Program-made: the position numbers and the translations under genes
NCBI GenBank assembly: GCA_020847615.1
Contig: JADLBR010000432.1
Coordinates: forward strand, 1 to 36,582
Direction of reading: 5' to 3'
DNA length: 36,582 bases
Source of the DNA: Verrucomicrobiia bacterium
GTDB lineage: Bacteria > Verrucomicrobiota > Verrucomicrobiia > JADLBR01
Notes under the pieces: generated by a model
Databases searched by the model: none
Seen by the model: the letters and a program-made list of their open reading frames with translations, nothing else
Told to the model about the DNA's origin: nothing
In this document: piece after piece, positions 15,000 to 24,101 of the stretch
Numbering within the stretch: position 1 is the stretch's first letter
Layout of the letters: each line of letters opens with the position of its first letter

Positions 15000-16940
15000 C
15001 TATCCCAGCGCCCGCAGGATGGCCTCCGTGTCATACACGCACCCGCCCCACGTGCCGCCGCCGAGCTGCTGCAGGGCCGCCCACAGCCGCGTGTCGTCGG
15101 GCAGTTCGGGGTGTGGCCTGAGATCATCTCTCGGCGGGCGCTCCGCCAGCGCCGCGGCTCCCTCCTCCGGCGAACACGGCCGCTCCCCCGTCCCCACGAA
15201 ATCGACCGACCCGTCGAGCCGCCTCCTGTCGAGCACGATGCGGATGCGGTCGCCATCGCGCAGTTTTCCGATCGGCCCCCCCGCGAGCGCCTCGGGCCCC
15301 ACGTGCCCGAGGCACGCGCCCGTGGAAACCCCCGAGAAGCGCGCGTCGGTGAGCAGCGCCACGCGTTTCCCGAATGGGAGATGCTTTAACGACGACGTGA
15401 GCTGGTAGGTCTCCTCCATGCCGGTCCCCATGGGGCCGCACGCGCAGAGCACCAGCACATCGCCCGCCCGTATCCGCCCATCCTTGATGGCGCGCATGGC
15501 CTCGCGCTCCCCGGTGAAAACGCGCGCGGGCCCCTCGTGGCGGTAGACGCCATCGGCATCGACCACGGACGGATCGATCGAGGTGCTCTTCACCACCGAG
15601 CCCTCGGGCGCCACGTTGCCGCGCGGGAACATCACGGTGCTGGTCAGGCCACGCTCTCGCGCACGATCGGGAGACATGATGACCTCGTCCGCGCCGACGC
15701 CATCTTTCTCGCGCAGGATCTCGCGGAACCGGCGGCGCCGTTCCGAATCGCGCCAGGCGTCAAGGCTCTCCCCGAGGGTCTGGCCCGAGAGCGTCAGCAC
15801 ACCCGTCTCCAAGACGCCGAGTTCTCGCAGGTGGAGCATGACTTCTGGGACCCCGCCGGCGAGGAAGACACGGACGGTCGGGTGGTTCAGCGGGCCGTTC
15901 GGCAAGACATCCACCAGCCGGGGCACGCGGCGATTGATGCCGATCCAGTCATCGACCGTCGGCCGCGGCAGTCCGGCGGCGTGGGCGATCGCCGGAATAT
16001 GGAGCAGGAGGTTCGTCGACCCACCGAAGGCCGCGTGCACCGCCATGGCGTTGCGCACGGCCGCTGGCGTGAGGATATCGCGCATCGCCAGCCCCCTCTT
16101 CTCCATCGCGCACACCGCGCGCGCGGCCCGTGTGGCGATGTCGGTCCAGACCGGTTGCCCGGAAGGGGCGAGCGCCGAATGCACCGGCGCCATACCCAGC
16201 GCCTCGCCCACGACCTGGGATGTCGCGGCCGTCCCAAGGAACTGGCATCCGCCGCCCGGCGTCGCGCAGGCCCGGCAGCCGAGATCGGCCGCATCCTGCA
16301 ACGAGATCATCCCGTGCGAAAAACGCGCGCCCACCGTCTGAATGAGCGCGGCATCCTCCCCCTCCTCGGGCGGCAGGGTGACCCCGCCCGGAACCAGAGC
16401 GCACGGGATGTCGCGCATCGCGGCGAGCGCCATCATCATCGCGGGCAATCCCTTGTCACAGGTCGCCACGCCGATGACCCCCGCGCGCAGAGGCAGCGAG
16501 CGGATCAGTCGACGAAAAATCAGGGCGGCGTCATTGCGATAGGGCAGGCTGTCGAACATCCCGACGGTCCCCTGCGTCCGCCCGTCGCAGGGATCGGAGC
16601 AATAGGCCGCGAATGGCAACACCCGCTGGGCGCGCAGCTCGCGAGCCGCCGCCTCCACCAGCAGGCCGATCTCCCAGTGCCCCACGTGATAGCCCAGCGC
16701 GATCGGCGTCCCGTCCGGTGCCCGCACCCCGCCCTGCGTGCTCAATATCAGGAACGGCTTGCGGCCCACCTCCTCGGCCCGCCACCCCATCCCCGCATTC
16801 TGCGTCAACCCGAAAATATCTCCGCTCGGGCTGTCGCGCAGCATCGATTCCGTCAGCGGCAGCGTCCCCTCAGGGCCCCTCGCCTTCGTTTCGATATCGA
16901 AGATGCCCGGATCTGCGCCAAGACCGCGATCGTCGCTCAT
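15000..16940 (-). CDS. yjhG: YjhG/YagF-type D-xylonate dehydratase (IlvD/Edd family)
   Basis: 646 residues, against about 655 for E. coli YjhG. Long conserved blocks match that subgroup: [85 protein letters not shown] and [20 protein letters not shown]. Cys118, Cys161 and Cys232 correspond to the Fe-S ligands of the family. The reaction is dehydration of a sugar acid to a 2-keto-3-deoxy acid, with D-xylonate as the known substrate of YjhG; a related aldonate is possible here. Start: the frame is open upstream to 17063, but that part reads through a REP unit, so ATG 16940 is preferred although its Shine-Dalgarno is weak. It follows DUF1080 on the same strand. Confidence 0.93.
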   Translation of the reverse strand: MSDDRGLGADPGIFDIETKARGPEGTLPLTESMLRDSPSGDIFGLTQNAGMGWRAEEVGRKPFLILSTQGGVRAPDGTPIALGYHVGHWEIGLLVEAAARELRAQRVLPFAAYCSDPCDGRTQGTVGMFDSLPYRNDAALIFRRLIRSLPLRAGVIGVATCDKGLPAMMMALAAMRDIPCALVPGGVTLPPEEGEDAALIQTVGARFSHGMISLQDAADLGCRACATPGGGCQFLGTAATSQVVGEALGMAPVHSALAPSGQPVWTDIATRAARAVCAMEKRGLAMRDILTPAAVRNAMAVHAAFGGSTNLLLHIPAIAHAAGLPRPTVDDWIGINRRVPRLVDVLPNGPLNHPTVRVFLAGGVPEVMLHLRELGVLETGVLTLSGQTLGESLDAWRDSERRRRFREILREKDGVGADEVIMSPDRARERGLTSTVMFPRGNVAPEGSVVKSTSIDPSVVDADGVYRHEGPARVFTGEREAMRAIKDGRIRAGDVLVLCACGPMGTGMEETYQLTSSLKHLPFGKRVALLTDARFSGVSTGACLGHVGPEALAGGPIGKLRDGDRIRIVLDRRRLDGSVDFVGTGERPCSPEEGAAALAERPPRDDLRPHPELPDDTRLWAALQQLGGGTWGGCVYDTEAILRALG

Positions 16941-16993
16941 GGTCCAATCATAATCGGACTGCGGATGACAGGGACAGCACGGATAATGTGGGG

Positions 16994-17017
16994 CCAAACG
17001 CTCGCGCGTTGGATTAC
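16994..17017 (-). repeat. REP-like unit, site C1, degenerate head
   Basis: On minus: GTAA head (17017-17014), then TCCAACGC, loop GCGA, arm GCGTTTGG (to 16994). The head differs from GTAG by one base. It lies in the 5' leader of the yjhG-like gene and disproves the longer open frame. Confidence 0.7.
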
Positions 17018-17073
17018 GGGAATATTCGACCCATGCATCATCCAGCAGCCGCCGCACCACCAACGCAGAAAAT

Positions 17074-17137
17074 GTAGCCGAAGCCGTGAGGCTTTGGCGG
17101 TCAACCGCTCGCGCGTCGGGTTACGAGAATTTCCGAG
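17074..17137. repeat. REP-like inverted pair, site C2, abutting the DUF1080 stop
   Basis: Plus unit: GTAG at 17074, stem GCCGAAGCC (17077-17085), loop GTGA, arm GGCTTTGGC (17090-17098). Minus unit: imperfect hairpin 17101-17120 with loop TCGC and head TTAC at 17121-17124 (GTAA on minus). The flank AATTTCCGAG (17128-17137) is shared with site A and ends exactly at the TAG stop of the DUF1080 gene. Confidence 0.8.
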
Positions 17138-17851
17138 CTACAACCCTTTGATCTTAACGTCCCTGAACCAGACGCGGTGGCCGTGATCCTGAAACCCGAT
17201 ATATCCCTTGCGCGGCGCCGTCTTCCACGGGAGCTTGTATTTATTCTTCGTGCCGTCGGGGTTCAGGCCGGCCGTCGCGTACTGATCCTGGTCCATCTCG
17301 CAGATCTTCTCGCCATTGAGTTCCACGGTGATGATCGGCCCCTTGCACGTGATGACCATCCTGTTCCACTCCCCGACGGGTTTTTCGACGTTCTTGCTCG
17401 GCGCGACCATGTCGTACAGCGCGCCGCAGTCGTGCTTCCCCGGTGTCGCGACGCCCACGCTGTCATACACCTGCACCTCGATGCCGGTATGAACCGGGTT
17501 CTTCAGATCGGACCATCGGATGAATACCCCGCTGTTGCACTTGGACATCGCCTCCTTCTTGGTCTTGGGGTTCACCTTGGGCACCGGCGCCGAGACCCTG
17601 AACTCGAACGAGAGAACGAAATCCTCGTATTGCTCCTTCGTGTACAGGTAGCCGCCCCCCTTGACCTGGCAGGCGATCGCGCCGTCCTCCACCGCCCAGC
17701 CTTCCGCCTTGCCGGTCGTGGCCCAGCCCGCGAGGGTCTTGCCGTCGAACAGGGGCCTCCACCCGTCGCCGCCAGCTTCGGCAGAGTGGGCCGGGCGCGG
17801 CTCCGGCATACAGACCAGGGCAAGCAATGCGGTCAATGCAGAGGATCTCAT
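17138..17851 (-). CDS. Exported DUF1080 (3-keto-disaccharide hydrolase-like) protein
   Basis: 237 residues. Signal peptide to about PAHSA (residue 24), then the family opening DGWRPLFDGKTLAGW, AIACQVKGGGYLYTKEQYEDF, CNSGVFIRWSD, the GIEVQVYDS strand and the closing GYIGFQDHGHRVWFRDVKIK. This is a concanavalin-like jellyroll, named 3-keto-disaccharide hydrolase in Pfam (PF06439); characterised members cleave glycosides already oxidised at C3 by a Gfo/Idh enzyme. With three Gfo/Idh proteins and a TIM-barrel isomerase nearby, a 3-keto-glycoside route is likely. AAAGGA lies before the ATG. It is upstream of the yjhG-like gene on the same strand, separated by REP units. Confidence 0.9.
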   Translation of the reverse strand: MRSSALTALLALVCMPEPRPAHSAEAGGDGWRPLFDGKTLAGWATTGKAEGWAVEDGAIACQVKGGGYLYTKEQYEDFVLSFEFRVSAPVPKVNPKTKKEAMSKCNSGVFIRWSDLKNPVHTGIEVQVYDSVGVATPGKHDCGALYDMVAPSKNVEKPVGEWNRMVITCKGPIITVELNGEKICEMDQDQYATAGLNPDGTKNKYKLPWKTAPRKGYIGFQDHGHRVWFRDVKIKGL

Positions 17852-17947
17852 GAAGCCGTCCTTTCTGATGCGTTCAAGAACCGTAGGCAGCGCTAAGGAA
17901 GACTGCGCAAATGGCAGCCGAAAGGCAATGCCGCCGGGCCCTGAACC

Positions 17948-18700
17948 CTATCCGGCGGGGCGGTCCCGGGCGGATCTGCGATCGGTCGGTCGGCCAAGGG
18001 CTCCCGGCCCCTCGCCAGGTTCGGCGGATCGGCCCATGAGCCACGACTGCCAAAAGGTCCAACCGATCAACATCGCCACCGCCGCCTTCTGGAGCAATGG
18101 CATGGCCGGCCTGGATCGGATGCGCCCCACATCGATCCCGGCCCGAATCATGATCGCCGCAATCACCACAAGGGCCAACAGGCCGAGCGTCGCCCTCCGG
18201 GAAACGGATGGCTCGAGCCGACCCCCGGAACGCGCCAGGGAAATCGCCACCGCCACACAGCCACTCGCGCAAGTCACGGAACAGAACCAGTCATGGATGC
18301 GCGGGAATCGGTCGAAAGGGGTCAGGCCAATCCCGGCGATTCCAGCCGCCATGAACCAGCCGCAGGACCAGACCGAGAACCTCCAGAAGGGGCTCTCCAC
18401 AAAGGTGGCGCGCGCCGGCCAAAAGAACATGCCGTAGAGCACCCCGCAGCCCACCAGCGCCCCATTGAACAAGACGGAGGCCCACGGGTTGGCCGTGCCA
18501 TCGGGGGTTCGCGCGCGCCCCAGGGCGCTCAAGAACTCCATCGAGATCGAGTACCCCCGGTTCGCCGGGGGGCCCAAGGGCTGTCCCGGGTACACGAGCC
18601 ACGCGAGGCCAAACGCCAACACCAATGGGATACCCAGCCAAAATACCGCGCGATGGGCTATCCTCACCCTGGCCGCGGATCCCCCAGATACCTTGCACAT
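17948..18700 (-). CDS. Six-pass membrane protein, DUF998-like
   Basis: 250 residues with six predicted membrane segments. Between the third and fourth lies GIGLTPFDRFPRIHDW, the TP-x-D...H pattern seen in DUF998 proteins. The first segment follows a short basic N-terminus; the C-terminus is an Arg/Gly/Pro-rich tail. No reaction is established for the family. The start at 18700 is preferred over the open frame to 18823 because GAGG lies about six bases upstream and the extra residues look non-native. It sits between a Gfo/Idh gene and the DUF1080 gene on the same strand, with an 83-base gap upstream. Family assignment is moderately confident, function unknown. Confidence 0.75.
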   Translation of the reverse strand: MCKVSGGSAARVRIAHRAVFWLGIPLVLAFGLAWLVYPGQPLGPPANRGYSISMEFLSALGRARTPDGTANPWASVLFNGALVGCGVLYGMFFWPARATFVESPFWRFSVWSCGWFMAAGIAGIGLTPFDRFPRIHDWFCSVTCASGCVAVAISLARSGGRLEPSVSRRATLGLLALVVIAAIMIRAGIDVGRIRSRPAMPLLQKAAVAMLIGWTFWQSWLMGRSAEPGEGPGALGRPTDRRSARDRPAG

Positions 18701-18783
18701 ACTCGCCTCATCCCATGGGGCATTGGTCGATGCCGGCCCACGCTGGAAGCCCAGGCGCTCCGGCCCGCACGCGCCGCCCCAGC

Positions 18784-20202
18784 TTACACCGAAACCCCCA
18801 GCGCCTTGAGTTCCGCATCCCATGGCGCGCGATAGGGTCTCACCAGCATCGCGTTGGCCGCGGGATCGCCGACGATCTCCTCCTTCTCCGAATCCCAGAC
18901 GATCTTGCGCCCCGTCCGCAGGGAGATGTTTGAGATGTGGCAGGCCGTGGCAATCTCGTGCCCGCTTTTCAGGTCAGACAGCGGCTCTTTGCGCGACTTG
19001 ACGCAATCGAGGAAATTGCGGGTGTGGCGCGCGTAGTCCTTGATGGCATCGCCGCTCTCGTCCTTCTCCGGGGTCGTCCAGAACTGGCCCTTCTCCTCGG
19101 GCTCGAGCTGGGGCCCGCCCACCGGATGCCCCTTGACGCCCAGGATTCCGGCGACGACGTTGTTCGGGTTGACCCTCGGGTCGGCGCTCAATTCAAACCC
19201 GGCGCGAGAGATCGGCAGGCAGCCCTGCGTCCCATAAAATGTTAGCCCTCCCATGCCCAGGCCGCCGCGCCCCGCGGTCGCCTCCCGATACTGGCACGTC
19301 ACGGTGAAGCCGGGGTATTCCATGATCACGTCTTGGGTATCGGGCACCTCGCAGTTGTCCTTGAGAAACCAGCGTCCCCCAAGGCTATAGACGGACTTGG
19401 GCGCCCTCACGCCGAGCATCCAGTGCACCAGGTCCAAGGAATGCTGGCCCAGGTTCGTCGCCTGACCGCCCGAGTAATCCCAGAACCAGCGGAAGTGATA
19501 GATGGAGCGGTTCGGGTTATAGGGGCGCTTCGGCGCGGGGCCCAGGAACATGTCATAGTCCAGCTCGGGTGGCGGTGCGCCGTCGGGCGGGTTCCCGAAA
19601 CCCGGCATGATGTTGCGGGAGTTGTTGACCGTCGCGGACACGATCTTGCCCAGCCTGCCCTGCCCGATCAGCTCGCGCGCCTTCTGGAAGGGAGGTCCCG
19701 AGCGATTCTGCGTGCCCACCTGCACGACCCGCCCGGTGCGCCGCGCCACATCGAGCATCCAGCGCCCCTCGCGAACGAAGAGTGTCAACGGCTTCTCGAC
19801 ATAGACGTCCTTGCCCGCGGCGCAGGCCATCATCGTCATCAGCGCGTGCCAGTGGTCCGGCGTCGCGACGTAGACCGCATCGACGCCCTTATCCTCCAAC
19901 AGTTTCCTGAAGTCGCCATATCTCGCGACGTTGCCGCCGGCCATCGCCGCCGCCTCGGCCACGCGCCCCCGGTGGACGTCGCACACCGCGGTCACCGCGA
20001 CATCGGGCTGCTCCTTCAGGGCGGCCAGATGGAACCTCCCGATGAGGCCAAACCCGATCAGGCCCACGTTGATCCGCTCGTTCGCGCCCCACACGCGGCT
20101 CGCGGACAGGGCAGTCGCGCCCATCGCGCCCATCCTCACAAACTGCCTCCGCGACATGCCGCCTCTCCGATCGATCCCGCTGTCATGCCTCTTCATTCGC
20201 AT
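18784..20202 (-). CDS. Gfo/Idh/MocA oxidoreductase, second copy
   Basis: 472 residues. The Tat motif SRRQFVRMG (about 17-25) and a short hydrophobic stretch precede the Rossmann domain (INVGLIGFGLIGRFH), ATPDHWHA, the VYVEKPLT catalytic Lys motif and RVVQVGTQNRSG. The second domain has GGQATNLGQHSLDLVHWMLG. It is an exported NAD(P)-dependent sugar or polyol oxidoreductase. The C-terminal YRAPWDAELKALGV is the ending typical of this PVC/Bacteroidetes subgroup. Met3 at 20196 has GGGAG at better spacing and is an equally plausible start. It lies upstream of DUF998-like and DUF1080 genes and downstream of a TIM-barrel isomerase, consistent with a keto-glycoside module. Confidence 0.9.
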   Translation of the reverse strand: MRMKRHDSGIDRRGGMSRRQFVRMGAMGATALSASRVWGANERINVGLIGFGLIGRFHLAALKEQPDVAVTAVCDVHRGRVAEAAAMAGGNVARYGDFRKLLEDKGVDAVYVATPDHWHALMTMMACAAGKDVYVEKPLTLFVREGRWMLDVARRTGRVVQVGTQNRSGPPFQKARELIGQGRLGKIVSATVNNSRNIMPGFGNPPDGAPPPELDYDMFLGPAPKRPYNPNRSIYHFRWFWDYSGGQATNLGQHSLDLVHWMLGVRAPKSVYSLGGRWFLKDNCEVPDTQDVIMEYPGFTVTCQYREATAGRGGLGMGGLTFYGTQGCLPISRAGFELSADPRVNPNNVVAGILGVKGHPVGGPQLEPEEKGQFWTTPEKDESGDAIKDYARHTRNFLDCVKSRKEPLSDLKSGHEIATACHISNISLRTGRKIVWDSEKEEIVGDPAANAMLVRPYRAPWDAELKALGVSV

Positions 20203-20304
20203 TCTCCCACTTTGACCGCACCCAAACCCGCGGGCGCCTTGCCCGCTTGAAAGGCCAATCCGACATCGGCTCGGCCACGGGGTCCGGCCGCGGTCCTTTT
20301 CGCG

Positions 20305-21474
20305 CTAGATGCCCAGCCGCTCGCGGGCATATCGCACGCTCCGTTCCACGTTATGGCGCTCCAGGGCGACCTGCTCGGCCACCGAAAGCGCCGACACCAT
20401 GACGAGTGACTCCCTCGCGCCCCTCGAGCGCACCAGCGCCATCGTCCGATCGATCTCCTCATCGCCCAAATCGGCGAATGTCTCGCGATAGCCCGGCGTC
20501 AGGGCGGGCACGAGGATCGGGTCGCGGGTGATCACCTCGAGATTGAATCTGGCGGCGGGCCGCGCCTTGCGGATGGCGCCGACCATCGCCGGCAAGTCCA
20601 AGAGGCCCTCGCCAAGGGCCACGTCGGTCATCCAGAAACCCTCCGGGCATTCGCGGACGGCGTGATCCTTGATGTGCGCCGTGAGGGCCCACGGGGCGAG
20701 CGCACGAACCACCTCCAGCGGATCCTCCGCCAGCGCGAGGTTGTTGCCGAAATCCACGCAGGCGCCCACGTACTCGCTATCAAGCTGTTTCAGGACATCG
20801 ATTTTCTCGTCGGCACGATGGTCTTTATGGTTTTCGACCGCGAGGCGCACGCCGATGCGCCGCGCGATGGGTTCGGCGCGCTCCAGCGCCTCAAGCCCCG
20901 ACGCGCACGCCTCCGCGAACGCCTCGCGCGTCTTGAACTGCTCGTACCGCCTCCCGGGCAACATGACCGTGCGGGCGACCGTCGCGCCCGCGGCCCTCGC
21001 GGTGGATAGCTCCTTCTCAAAGCGGCCAACGTCGTTATCGCCCTTGGGCAAAGCCACGATGGCCTCGACGTGGAGACCATGTCGCTCGGCCGCCTCGCGC
21101 ACCGGGCGCACCGATGCCTCGCCCCCGCCCCCGAACGGGAACTGCACGCCCCCCGCCCCGAAGTCGCGGCAGGCCTCGAGGAATCCCACGGCATCGTGGG
21201 CATCGCGCGCACCGGTCCCCGCCTTGCGCTCCCTCTGGTGTATCCCGAGGCAGTACGCCACCAGACCCATCCCGCAGCAGTCGGGCACGGAGGCCGCTCG
21301 TCCCCCTCCGGCAACAGCGGCACACGCGGCCATTCCGGCCTTGCGCACGAAGGAGCGCCGGGACAATGGGGGATGCTCGGTGCGCGGGCGCCCCAGCCCG
21401 CGATCCTGGGACCCCGCGAACGGCCGCGGACATGAATGCCTGCCCCACGCTTGCGGATCGCGAAACAAGTTCAT
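20305..21474 (-). CDS. Tat-exported TIM-barrel sugar isomerase/epimerase
   Basis: 389 residues. The Tat motif RRSFVRK at 39-45 is followed by a hydrophobic Ala/Gly stretch. The AP-endonuclease-2-like barrel has the expected metal ligands: Glu in LAVENHKDH, Asp in ACVDFGNN, His in HIKDH and Glu in NLEVITRDP. The family covers xylose-isomerase-like enzymes and inosose dehydratases; in 3-keto-glycoside pathways a member acts next to Gfo/Idh and DUF1080 proteins. The residues before the Tat motif (1-38) are unusual (AWGRHSCPRPF). The frame is open far upstream, overlapping the neighbouring propeller gene; ATG 21474 is the first start inside the intergenic gap. The true start is uncertain. Confidence 0.85.
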   Translation of the reverse strand: MNLFRDPQAWGRHSCPRPFAGSQDRGLGRPRTEHPPLSRRSFVRKAGMAACAAVAGGGRAASVPDCCGMGLVAYCLGIHQRERKAGTGARDAHDAVGFLEACRDFGAGGVQFPFGGGGEASVRPVREAAERHGLHVEAIVALPKGDNDVGRFEKELSTARAAGATVARTVMLPGRRYEQFKTREAFAEACASGLEALERAEPIARRIGVRLAVENHKDHRADEKIDVLKQLDSEYVGACVDFGNNLALAEDPLEVVRALAPWALTAHIKDHAVRECPEGFWMTDVALGEGLLDLPAMVGAIRKARPAARFNLEVITRDPILVPALTPGYRETFADLGDEEIDRTMALVRSRGARESLVMVSALSVAEQVALERHNVERSVRYARERLGI

Positions 21475-21545
21475 CGCCAGTCCCAAACCCGCCCGTCGCC
21501 GGAATCCTCCGCGGGAGCCCCGGTGGCCGGGTGAATTGATCGCAG

Positions 21546-22922
21546 CTATTCTTCCACTCGCACCAGATGCGTCTTCGTCCTCAGGTAGAGAGCCTTTCCG
21601 GAAACCGCGGGCGATGCCCAGAACCCGCCGGGCAGTTCGTTTGCGGCCAGCTCCTTGTACTCGCGGCCCGGCTCGACGACCGTGGTCTTCCCCTGCTTGC
21701 TGCAGAAATACAACCGGCCATCGCCGAAGATCGGTGACGACGCGTACTTCCCGCCGATCGCCTTCTTCCAGATCCTCTCCCCGTTCTTCGGGTCGATGCA
21801 CGAGACGACGCCATCGTCGGTGACCATGTACAACAGCCCATCGACCAAAATCGGCGACGCGGTCCTGGACACGAAGGAGTCGGTCCTCCACAGAATGTGC
21901 GTGTCGGTCACGTCGCCCTTGCCATCGGCGCGCACGGCCATCAGCTCCGTCTTGCCAAAACCCGTGATGAAGAAAACGACACCGTCCTGATACAGTGGCA
22001 TGGGCGCGGCGGACCAGGCCTCCTCGAACCGAACCCGCCACAATTCCTTCCCGGTTCTCGGGTCGTAGGCATACGCGGCCTTCGCGCCGGCGCTCAGCAG
22101 TTGCGGTTCGCCCTTGACGGTTATCAGGAAGGGCGTGCTGTGCGCCTTGCGGCGGTCCCCCTCGCGGACCATCGGGCTGGGGTCGTTCTGATCATTCCAC
22201 TCCACGGAGCGGTTCGTCTTCCACACGTCCTTGCCCGTCATCTTGTCGAGGGCGAGCAGGTACTGGAAATCGACGCCGTCCATCGTCAGGATCAAGAGGT
22301 TCTCGTACAGGAACGGGGTCGAGGACGGCCCGCGATAATGCCGGCAGTGGATGTCCTCCCGCCGCCAGATCTCCTTGAACGTCTTGGTGTCGAGGCAGGC
22401 GGTCCCGTACGTGCCGAAATGGATGTAGACACGACCCGACTCGATCACCGGCGACGGCGTCGCGTACGTGTTGTGCCCGGCGGCGTTGTAGAGCGACTCC
22501 GGCTCAACGCAGCGAAACAGCCGCTCGTTGAATAGGATCTTGCCGCTATCGGCATCGGCGCAGATGGCGTAGAAATCATGCCCGTCCTCAGTGGCGGTCG
22601 TCAGCCAGACCTGACCCCCCATCACCGCCGGCGTGGACCATCCAAGGTGCGGTATCTCCACCTTCCATTTGACGTTATCGGTATCGCTCCACTTGAGCGG
22701 CAGGCCAACGGCCCTGGAATCGCCCGGCGCCGCGACATGCCCATCGCCAAACGGGCCGCGGAAAGTCGGCCAATCGGCGCGCGCGCGCGATCCGCCCAAG
22801 ATCATCCCCGCGAGCGCCAGACACAGCGGGGAATGCAATGTCCGCCCCACGATCCTGGCCGCGGCAGGCGCCGCCGCACGTTGCCCGGGAGTTGTCACGC
22901 CACGACGCAGCATTCCACACAT
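21546..22922 (-). CDS. Exported PQQ-type beta-propeller protein, first copy
   Basis: 458 residues from ATG 22922 (22913 also possible). A long basic N-terminus leads to a hydrophobic signal (LCLALAGMILGGSRARA), then the opening DWPTFRGPFGDG shared with the second propeller gene. Repeated blades follow, each with a strand pair such as ALDKMTGKDVWKT, YDPRTGKELWRV and IDPKNGERIWKK. This is the PQQ-like/BamB-like repeat family. Whether PQQ is bound is unclear: no alcohol-dehydrogenase-type disulfide or Ca site was identified. In PVC genomes such proteins usually appear near Gfo/Idh and sulfatase genes without a known role. The frame is open to 23078, but the added sequence runs through a strong hairpin (22999-23028) and is excluded. 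Confidence 0.85.
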   Translation of the reverse strand: MCGMLRRGVTTPGQRAAAPAAARIVGRTLHSPLCLALAGMILGGSRARADWPTFRGPFGDGHVAAPGDSRAVGLPLKWSDTDNVKWKVEIPHLGWSTPAVMGGQVWLTTATEDGHDFYAICADADSGKILFNERLFRCVEPESLYNAAGHNTYATPSPVIESGRVYIHFGTYGTACLDTKTFKEIWRREDIHCRHYRGPSSTPFLYENLLILTMDGVDFQYLLALDKMTGKDVWKTNRSVEWNDQNDPSPMVREGDRRKAHSTPFLITVKGEPQLLSAGAKAAYAYDPRTGKELWRVRFEEAWSAAPMPLYQDGVVFFITGFGKTELMAVRADGKGDVTDTHILWRTDSFVSRTASPILVDGLLYMVTDDGVVSCIDPKNGERIWKKAIGGKYASSPIFGDGRLYFCSKQGKTTVVEPGREYKELAANELPGGFWASPAVSGKALYLRTKTHLVRVEE

Positions 22923-22998
22923 GGCGTTCAGGGTGGCACAGGGGCCAGCCGAGGTCGAGCGGGAACGATATCGCGCACCCGGGCGCGTCACCCAGCCC

Positions 22999-23028
22999 GC
23001 GCATTTCCCGCGCACGCGCGAAATGCGC
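22999..23028 (-). terminator. Strong hairpin after the sugar transporter gene
   Basis: Stem GCGCATTTC / GAAATGCGC (nine base pairs) enclosing an inner CGCG/CGCG pair. It starts 12 bases beyond the stop of the GRP-family transporter on minus. There is no T-tract, so it is terminator-like or a 3' end stabiliser rather than a proven Rho-independent terminator. Confidence 0.4.
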
Positions 23029-23040
23029 AGGCTAAAACCC

Positions 23041-24000
23041 CTATCGCGGTGTGATCTGGTACATGCCCTCGAGCGCACCGAGGTTCCCCAGCACCAGCCC
23101 CGCCAACGTCGCCAGAATCACGCCCAGGATAATCCACAGCGCCGCGCGCGATCGCGGGGCCGGATCCTTGAAGTAGAAGATTCCCCAAAGGGCGTTCACC
23201 ACCACGCACAGCGACGCGATGGTATACCCGGGACCCGGGCCGATCGCCTTGACCGTCAACAGCATCCCGAAGTTCCCGGCCGTCCAGAGCGCGCCGGATG
23301 CGATGGCGCGCACATAGTCACGCCCCTTGTCCAATCGCGGGCCCCTGCCGGTCAGCGCGACGAGCACGCTCGTCCCGATCATCATCCCGACCGAAAGGGG
23401 CAGCGCGGATGCCCACGGCGAAACTTCCGACGCCCCCCGCATGCCGCGAGAAAGATAGGCGCTAGGAATGTAGTACGTGCCCCACAGCACGCCCGCCGCG
23501 CACGCACCCGAGACGCCAAGCCGCGCCGACTTGCCCGTCCCCGCCGCATCGCGGACCCCCGGATCTCCGGCGAAAATGATCATCAGGATGCCGATGATCA
23601 CAAGCAGCACCGACTGCGCGGCCAGCAGGCCGATCGGCAGAGAGCTGTCCCTGAACTGCCCAAAAAGCGTCAGGCCCCAGATGAATGAAACCACGATGTT
23701 CAGCGGGGCCCAAATGCCAAATGCCTTCGCGATCCCGATGTGCCTGCACCCGACAAAGGCGCAATAGGCGCTCGCCGCCCAGATCAACCCTCCCAGCACC
23801 GGCACCCAGGCGGCGATGCCCGCCAACTGCCCGAACTCACCGCGAGCGAACACCACGGGGATGACGATCAGCAACGAGGCGAGGGCCACGTAGAAGGTCT
23901 TGGCCTGCTCATCGGGAAATCGGACGCCCTGCGACGGCACCAGCCACGACCCCCACGCCATCACGGTCACCAACGCATAGACGATCCCCGGCGCATCCAT
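23041..24000 (-). CDS. GRP-family sugar transporter (GlcU/RbsU-like)
   Basis: 319 residues, about ten membrane segments, with an internal duplication: MAWGSWLVP near the start is echoed by VLWGTYYIPSAYL near the middle. It also has GALWTAGNFGMLL, typical of the glucose/ribose porter family, which belongs to the drug/metabolite transporter superfamily. RhaT-like rhamnose symporters are distant relatives and an alternative label. It probably imports a monosaccharide across the inner membrane. A GGGAGGA ribosome binding site lies upstream of ATG 24000. It is flanked on the same strand by a Gfo/Idh gene upstream and a propeller gene downstream, so it likely serves this catabolic region. The specific sugar is not predictable from sequence. 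Confidence 0.85.
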   Translation of the reverse strand: MDAPGIVYALVTVMAWGSWLVPSQGVRFPDEQAKTFYVALASLLIVIPVVFARGEFGQLAGIAAWVPVLGGLIWAASAYCAFVGCRHIGIAKAFGIWAPLNIVVSFIWGLTLFGQFRDSSLPIGLLAAQSVLLVIIGILMIIFAGDPGVRDAAGTGKSARLGVSGACAAGVLWGTYYIPSAYLSRGMRGASEVSPWASALPLSVGMMIGTSVLVALTGRGPRLDKGRDYVRAIASGALWTAGNFGMLLTVKAIGPGPGYTIASLCVVVNALWGIFYFKDPAPRSRAALWIILGVILATLAGLVLGNLGALEGMYQITPR

Positions 24001-24034
24001 TGCCTATTTTCCTCCCCCCACCTTGCACGATGCG

Positions 24035-24061
24035 GGCCCCGCGTGTCACGCGCGGCCGCGC
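24035..24061. repeat. GC-rich palindrome between Gfo/Idh and sugar transporter
   Basis: GGCC-C-CGCGTG-T-CACGCG-C-GGCC (24035-24057): two stems of six and four base pairs around a single mismatch. It shares CCCGCGTG, TCACGCGC and GCCGCGC blocks in the same order with 27936-27968. Both lie downstream of minus-strand genes. Confidence 0.5.
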
Positions 24062-24101
24062 GCGCATGATCCCACGGCACCAGGATTATGGGCTCACCGG
24101 C

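Noticed and set aside
13265-15256. 663-residue minus-strand frame opposite DUF1846
   Set aside because: Exact antisense of a well-conserved DUF1846 gene; the composition (Gly/Asp/Val/Glu) is that of a shadow frame.
16941-17063. N-terminal extension of the dehydratase
   Set aside because: It reads through a REP-like unit and is absent from the known YjhG protein; ATG 16940 gives the expected length.
15537-17186. 549-residue plus-strand frame opposite the dehydratase
   Set aside because: Antisense of the YjhG-like gene, and its end translates REP units.
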